From NCBI RefSeq assembly GCF_964340395.1, contig NC_135556.1, positions 22,831,723-22,895,722 of the forward strand: a stretch of 64,000 nucleotides of DNA, in the 5' to 3' direction. The translations under genes were made by a program, and so were the position numbers. This document shows, piece by piece, positions 29,327 to 38,300 of the stretch. This stretch comes from Glandiceps talaboti. Its lineage: Eukaryota; Hemichordata; Enteropneusta; Spengelidae. Under the pieces are notes generated by a model. It was not told the DNA's origin and ran no database searches. It worked only from the letters and a program-made list of their open reading frames with translations. Each line of letters begins with the position of its first letter. Position 1 is the stretch's first letter.

Positions 29327-32300
29327 TGTCTGTCTGTGTGTGTGTGTCTGTCTGTCTGTCTGTCTGTGTCTGTCTGTCTGTCTGTCTGCCTGTCTGTCTG
29401 TGTGTCTGTGCGTCTGCATACATGCTGGTTTTTGTTTCTTTCACAGGTATACTGAGTGGCTGTTACCTGCAAAATGCTACACATATTACAATTATTCATG
29501 TGTGATTGTAGAGGTTTTGACTAATATTCAAACTTAAATTAAAGTATTCACAATGATGTTCTTCTCATACCATTCATGTAATTAACAGCAAAAAGACATT
29601 TTCATAAATTTAGATATCCATTCTTCTCTAAAACACTACGTTTAAGCAAACAGTAGTTTTAATCTTCAATAGTTTAACACCCTATTTTACAGGTAAATAA
29701 TTATATATGTAGACTTTCTGAAAGCCAAGGGTCTGTAGGCTTCATAGCTATCTTTTTGACATTGGCAATAAGATGCAAGAAATGGATACTGGATACATTA
29801 GCATGGTTTTCAATGGCCAATAGTTCTAGAATGGCAGTGTAGTCTGATAGATTTGGTTTTCCTAACATAGAATACTTGATAAAGTATTACATACAGCAGG
29901 TCATGTAGATCAATATATTCCATATAACTATTACAACAGACTGATAAACTACAAGTACATACAGCATCTAGACATACTGTACTTACCTGTGATGGTCCAC
30001 ATGCAATGCCAGTGATATTCTTTCCTTCCAAAGCACTCATAGTTGTGGGTTCTGACTTAGTATTAAGACTGTTATCACCTAGCTGTCCTTGGTCATTTCT
30101 ACCCCAGCAGTACACTTCACCTTCCTCAGTTCTGGCAAGACAGTGCATTGACCCCACCTGTAGGTCAACTATCTTCTTACCTTGCAATGCATCTACTAAT
30201 TTAGGATACCGTATATGTTCTTCATTGCCATGACCAAGTCTGTAGCCATCTCCTTTACCCCTGGAATGACAAAGATTACAGACTTGAACACTGTACATAT
30301 TTACTGATACAATAATATTATTAAAATATTTGTTTATGAATAACGAGAAATACTTCTTTTTATTTTGAATTATTTTATTTTTTATTTTATTTTTTTATTG
30401 AAATTACTTTCATTTGCTTTTCTTTTTTCAGTTAATGTCTGTATTTAGCAATATGCCCCAGTCAGAATAGTTTACTGAAACTGCACATTTTCTTTATTCA
30501 TGATAATTTCAACTAAAGTGAAAACAGTCCACACTAATATTAAGATTTATCATTTTTTCGTCTTCTTTTTTGTTGACTTTTTTGTTGTTTTTTGCCAATT
30601 TTGCTCCTGCATGTAAAATATTACACATCTAACATTGTTGTGTATTTGAACTTATTTTTTCTAATCATTGACTTTTTGTCATAGAAGACAGTTTTATAAC
30701 TATTAGAACACAGATGAAATAAAATACTAATCTCTCGTTTAGTCCCCCTGGGATATTTTATACATGTACCTGTTGTATCTGTTATGGTCGAGTTATATTA
30801 ATAAATTCTGGTCTAATCAAAGAGATTATTACAGTAATTTCTTTTTAGATAAACTTTTTTTCTGTTGAACCTTGCATAAAAGTGTGTATAGAGAGTGACA
30901 ACCTACCATGTCCAAACACTGCCAATTTTAGACAAGCCAGCAGAGAACTGAGCACCACAGAAGACACGGACAATATCATGACCATTCAGCTTTTCAACAA
31001 TTTTAGGTGTTTTACAGCCATCACTACCACCTCTACCTAGTTTACCGTAGTCTCCATCACCCCATGACCATACACATCCTGAAATCCAACAACACATATA
31101 ATAAATAAATGATACTTTTACATATATCATATTTGTACGCCATGATTCAATCAGATGATGGTTTTGTTAGACTGGCTGGTTTGTGATCTGTAAATTGCTG
31201 ATTCAACCATCACAAATGATATTTGTTTCTATTTAAAACTATAAACCCAACTTACCATCATCGGTAACAGCAAGGGTCTGTGCATCACCACTGCCACATG
31301 CAATGTCAATAGCTCTGTGACCCTTCAACCCTACAACTATTGTTGGAGTACTGTGATCCTCACTACTTCCTGTAAAGACAGCAATTCATATGATTTGATT
31401 AGGAATGAAAACAGGCAATGGAAATCAACGAATATTCTTGCATTATATAATTTATAAAAATTTCAAATGTTGAATGATTAATGTAACATATATGGAAGAA
31501 TACATTATTTTCAAAGTCTGTTTAAATGATTTTGACCTGATTTTTTACAATCATCTTTGAACACATTACAGGAACATGCATAAATTTGATTCACAGTGTC
31601 CCAGTCTGCCAGGATTGCCTCAATCCTTATGTACAAGTTCACCTTTTTGACAGATAGCAGCACTAAAGGTACAACAATTACTAAAGGTAGCAAGTGTTAG
31701 ATTCACTCACCATGCCCTAGTCTGCCATAGTTGCCTCTACCCCATGTAAAGAGTTCACCCTGTATGGTGATAGCAGCACTGTAGGTACTACCACATGCTA
31801 TATGCACTACATGTCTACTGGACAATGCTGTCACCAGTGTAGGCTCTTCCTTGGGACTGTAAGATAACAATCAATAGAAAACATTATCACTGGCCAACAT
31901 AGTAGATGTGGTATGGTGACAAATATTCCAAACCTTCTACAATTCCACACACCTACAGACTGTCACGACTTGTCTCACGACTCGTAGTGACAAGACCCCT
32001 TAAGTCAACAAACAAAAAAATTGAGAACTAATAATATCTAAATAACATGATAACACTACAATTATTCAAACTTTCATACTTACTTAGTATCACCATGTCC
32101 AAGTCTACCACCATCTCCATTACCCCAGGAATACACCTCTCCATCTGATGTCAAGGCTAAGTAATGTTTACCTTCAGGGTGAGCTGCAATCTTGATGACG
32201 TCCTTATCTGCTATATTCTCCAGTAAATGAGGACTCTGTTGTAGGAATATTTACATGAAAATCATTGGTCTAACATTCAGAGATATAAATCTTACACTTT

Positions 32301-35300
32301 GCATGTCAATACTGTAGAATTAGAGATGAGGATAATCTCCAGAATAGTGCTGAAAAATTAGCATATTTTGCACCTAGCGGACAGTGTGTATATCGTTGTA
32401 CAATAGGCCACTGGGGCAGTATTTACAGTACAGGTACTTTCCATTACCACAAAAAAATAGTGATAGTGTTTCATGTAATAACCATACGTTCTGCCACAAG
32501 AGGGCACTGTTCATGCAAAAAACTATCTTGCCACTAGAGGGCACTATTTAGTGGAAATATTAACTTGCAATATCCATAGCATACCTGTGTTTCTGAGCTA
32601 TAGAAGTGAACATACACTCTGCCTGAGCTGGTGAGGGCAAGTAGACATCTCTCAGCACAACAAATCTGAGTGACACATAATTCACTCAGGGCGTCAATGG
32701 GATATGGACCATATGGAGCTGTAGAACCACCAACCCATGCAATCCAACCCCATCCTAACACTTCCTGTGATGATGACGACGAACCTGATGACGATACCTA
32801 AGAAAAGATAAACATATCCTTGTATTAATTTATTATTTACGTATATCCTTGTATTAATTTATTACTTACGTTTTTTTTCAAAGTTTTAGACAAACAGATG
32901 TACTACTAGGATTATTTTAAGGCTGCTATAGGCATGTCTTCAACAAAATCTTGCAGGAGAGTCACTGTGTCCCATGTAAGCTGGGGCTGAAGTCCTCAGC
33001 AGGGTTCATCTGATTTGCAAGTACACATAACTAATTACCATACTTTGTTATTGTAATCATTAACAATACATGCAACAAATACTTTATTTTTCCATTGCTA
33101 TCAAACCGACGAGAATGAAACAAACCTTGCGAAAAAAATGTCCCCTCTAGTGACAGTCAAATTTTGTTCCAAATGATAAAAACTGACATTGCTTGTGAGT
33201 CAACACATAGGAAGCGATAGGAGAACACAACATTTTGATGCATCAGTGGCATGTCGAATTGGCTTTGCTGCTTAGATGGCACACTGCACAGAATGTAAAA
33301 CTAAAGTGTTAGACATTGAAACCTACCTTTTGTACAGCTGATGGCGGTGCGTATGGTAACGACAGTCTGTCAAGATGTGACATGATAACAACAGCTGTTT
33401 GTCTTAGATCTACCGATGCTTCATCATCTTGAGGTAGTTGTAAATATCTCAGAAAGCAATCTGTTGGGCTAACTTTCAAACTTCCGTTGGACTGAAAATG
33501 AAATTAAATCCAAAATATTAGCACAAAATGTAAATGTACTATGAGTTTGAGTAACTGCTGCTTAATTTTCGTAAAATGAAAATGACAAACTATGGTGTGT
33601 AGTTTTTGAACAACAAATGTTCAGTACTGTTCTGAAATTTGCTCATTAATATTTTGAAGAACACACATAATATGATATAAACATTCTACAGGATGCATTC
33701 ATACCAAGATGTAGACACTTGATTTTAAACATGGCATTTGGATTCCATGTTCAAATAACTAAGTTCTACCATCACACTACAAACACAGAGAAAACCAAAT
33801 GCTCTCAAACATTCATGTTATATCTACAATAACCTTACCTCTTCTAATTTAGGACTATCTGGTCCTTTAGATTTACTAGTATAGACTTCTTCTAATCGTC
33901 TAACCATTGGTACAAGTGGTGCAGATGTCCCTGCTGAGTTACTTCTGTTGTCTGTTTCTTGCTGGCCATACTCCCATAGTTGTAAGAGTAATAGAACTGA
34001 ATTGAGTAGTTCACTCAAGGTCCCTCTTTGTAAGGCTAATTCTAATAGTAATGCTAATGCTGTGTGTTGGTCCTGTACTGGGATAGTGTTAGCTCCTTTA
34101 GCTGTTGCCCCAGCATTCAGATCTCTGTATCAAAAAAAAAAAAAGATTTCAAAAATTTTAGTCAAAGTACTTTCTACACTCTCCAGATGCCTTTTTAATT
34201 TTTCACTCATACTAACTTTGCATTTTGTTATGTTAATAAAAACACACTCAGATTGAGTATGTAGTCATGCCTTCATTGTTGCTGTCATATAAAATGAATA
34301 CAAACACAACTCAGTCATTTTCACCTTACCCAGGGACAACAGATCTTATACAGACACAACTTGGCCATTTTAACCATAACTTACCCAAGAACAACAGATC
34401 TTAGAAACTTTGAAGCTCTATCCACGACTTCCAGCCAAACTTTAGATACAGAAGTTTCATCAAATAAAGTAGCTTCAGGAAGAGATCTCATGGCTTCCAG
34501 AGATTCCTGCAGTAGTTCACTACACAGGTCAGCATCTTCACCAGTCCTCCAAGCTCGACGTAGAAATGCAAATGCAAATGACATGGCTGCCCTAGAACCA
34601 ACCCTTGCTAGGCCTGTTGTTGCTTTCTCTCCTACATTACTAGCACTGTACAAGATAATAACAGAAACATACATCAGATTAAAATTCCAAACTTATTAGT
34701 TATTTCATCTGGACATAATCAGATAGTTTCCAATATCATCACATTTTCATGATTCTCTTAAAAAGTGATTTTTGTTTTGAGCGCAAAAGTGTGACATTAC
34801 AGACAAAAGACATTTTTTTATATGTATGTACGTACGTAGTTTATTCATTAGGCCACCGACACCTTTGCACACAAAAAACAAATATAAAAATAAATATATA
34901 TATATATAAAGAAAACAACCGGAATAGAGCAAAAGACATTATACACTTTTGGTTTCTGGTAACTTGTATCTAACATAAATACAAATAAAAATGTTTGTGA
35001 TGATAATTTCATTTATTTCATTCTACTTTCTATATATCTTTGAAGGTAATGTTACAAACAGAGTATAGTAGCTGTGAATAATTCAATATCTATTGGTAAC
35101 AAAGTTCTTTTGGAATGCACTCACTCCCAAAAACTGATTGGATCCAATGATTCAGAACTACACGATATGTTAAAGCAACACCATTTCTTATAGCTGTAAA
35201 GACAGTTTCTTTCTTACCCTCTACTACTTTTCATCATGGGGCCGTCTAATTTCTTCTTGAAAGCTGCATGTTTTTGTTCTGGATTATGCCTAGCCAATGC

Positions 35301-38300
35301 TACAAAGTATCTTTCTAGGACAGTAAGTCTTTGTTGTAGTCTAGTTGATGACAAGGTTGTAGTTGCTGCATCTGTAGCTAACTGTTGTTGTTCATACACC
35401 AAGGAATGTAAACAGTCTTGTAATTGGTTTACATCTATCAGTGAGAAAAAAAAGAGAAAAGTTATATTACATATTAGTATTTTTGTTCAGATTAAAACTC
35501 CAAACTTATGTATTCTTGTTGTTATAAGAAGTACTAGGTAAAATCTCCCTGAGTTCCCCTGTCATTCTACCACGTTCCCTTTCATTGTGTCAAGTATGTA
35601 AAATCTAACCGAGTTCCCCTGTCATTCTACAAGGTTCCCTTTCATTGTGTTAAGTATGTAAAATATACCTGAGTTCCCTGGATTTACCGAGGTCACTGCC
35701 AACTTATTTAACACCAGCACATAAGCCACTACAATGTATTTGATTTTACCATATTCCGCCATCTCTGTTAATTGGACAAATCTCAGCAAAACTACTTATA
35801 TACAGCTTAAGAATTTGGTACATGCTTTAAACATTTCAATACTAAGTTTTTCCTGTTTATATGGTTCACTATGTTTTGTGTTCTTGCTAAATATTATCAG
35901 TTCTTACATCTAGTACATGAAAATTTCTACTCACAAAGTCAAAAAATGCTAGAAAGCAAATCCCTTTGACTCTGTGAGTAGAAATGTTCATTTGACACTA
36001 TGAAGCCACAGTCCATGATCATTCAATTTCATACTCTTTCATCATCAACATAATCACTGCCTGTCTTATTCTGCATGGGATTGTACAGAACAGATGAAAT
36101 CAGTGAGGAGGAAATTCAACCTTATTATTTGCAAGTTTCTGTTTTCCTTACAAACACAAGCCTATTAACTCTTGAATAAAACAATGAACTGTCAATTTTT
36201 ATCAATTAATCTTAACACTTTTGATAATTTTACCTGGTTGTTTGCCCCAGGTCCATGATTCAATGAGGGACAAAGCTGATGGGGGTCTCCGTTCCTCCTC
36301 CTCTTTCCTTTCTTTCTCCTCCTTGTCTAGTTTCTGACAAGGAGGACAGTTACAGCCATTATCTGGTCCACAGTGTCCATCACAGCAACTACAAGACAGT
36401 ACTTTCATACCACAATAATAGTGGCCTGTTTCACCTAAAATAGACAAATAAAAATAAAAGTCCAGTCACGATTATTTCTCCCTTTTTTACACTTGTATTG
36501 AATATTAATATCAACTTAAATATGATTTGGGGAGATAAAATAGCACCTCGGTAACTTATTCAACTTTAAAATCTTGCAAAGAAGCCTCACTACACTTGAC
36601 ATGTGTTCAGTCATTCAGGGATTTCCTGCAAGGGGTTGTGGGAAAACCTTACAGGAAATGACATCACTTTTTAATTTACCATAATCTCTTTGTCTCAACA
36701 CCGTTTATTATTGATGTTCTTGTGTCCTATAACTATCCCCCTAAGCTATTATTATTAGTTTAACAATATTGGTCCCCATTAAAATTACAGTACAGGGTAA
36801 CGATTTCACCCTCTCAGGATTATCAGGGTTTAAATTCCTATCAATAGCAAAACCAAAACATCCTGGCTAATAGCAGAAATTTACTAGAATGTCAGATACA
36901 GGTACATAGTTTTTAGTGATAATTTGATCAATTAGCAGTATTACTACAATGTCAGATACAGGTACATAGTTTTGGTGATACTTTTGATCAAATAGCAGTA
37001 TTTACTAGAATGTCAGATACAGGTACATAGTTTGGTGATAATTTTCATCAATTAGCAGAAATTTACTAGAATGTCAGATACAGGTACATAGTTTTTGCGA
37101 TAATTTTGATCAATTAGCAGTATTTACTAGAATGTCAAATACAGGTACATAGTTTTTGCGATAATTTTGATCAATTAGCAGAAATTTACTAAAATGTCAG
37201 ATACAGGTACATAGTTTTAACGATACTTTTGATCAATTAGCAGAAATTTACTAAAATGTCAGATACAGGTACATAGTTTTAACGATACTTTTGATCAATT
37301 AGCAGTATTTACTAGAATGTCAAATACAGGTACATATTTTTTGCGATACTTTTGATCAATTAGCAGAAATTTACTAAAATGTCAGATACAGGTACATAGT
37401 TTTTAGTGATACTTTTGATCAATTAGCAGTATTTACTCAGACAATTTTACCTTGATGGACATTGTTTGTCTCACCTTTCCGTGCTGGTACACCAACACAG
37501 TTAATAACAGAGTCAGTGTTTCCAGCAGTGATTTCTCCATCTTTCACCAATTCATTCCATAGTCGGCTTAACCCATCTTTGGAAAATGCAGCCTTTAGAA
37601 AAAAATATGGACAAGTTATTTACAAGTTTACCTATAGTATAGTACATACACAAGTCTTTTTCCTGAAATCCTAGATCAAAATTTCTTGCCCATTAATACA
37701 TTAAGTAGCATAAATAACTTTTTCAATGCAATGGCTATACTTTCCATCAATACAATTGTATGGTTTCAAAGCAATCAGTTCCTTTTAACACAATACTACA
37801 ATGTCATAGGATAACAAACATAACAAACTCTGCAACAAGGAAAGAGGAAACCAAGAATTTTCATAACATTTGGGAAAAAATAGCAAATAGTTTTATCATA
37901 CCATCACCTCAATTCTCTATTTATTGATGATACAACTACACTAGAAATTAAAGTTTGTACCTAGCACACAAACTGAAACAAGAATTTCAGGAGGGGGGCC
38001 CACAAAAACAATTGACTGGTATAACATAATATCAATGACCACAATAGTAGATAGTTCTTCATTCGCAATAACACAAATTAATAAATAAATAAAAAATGAA
38101 ATGAAAATGAAAATGACAAATGCGACTGGGTGCTGGAAGATAGCTAATGAAAAGCTAGTAAGTGTCCAGTCACCCATCCCCCCCCCCCCCTCATGAAAAG
38201 TATAAATAGTGTATTATATAACTTGTAAACAAACTGTCTACAGCTGAATCAAGTATAAATATCATTGAGATCACACATGTACATGATTAGCTATGCTATA

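Noticed and set aside
29223-29537. Open frames rich in Cys/Val and Thr/His on both strands
   Set aside because: They come from a (TG)n-(TCTG)n tract.
31511-31693. Open frame resembling RCC1 fragments
   Set aside because: It is a different frame of the decayed exon 10 copy.
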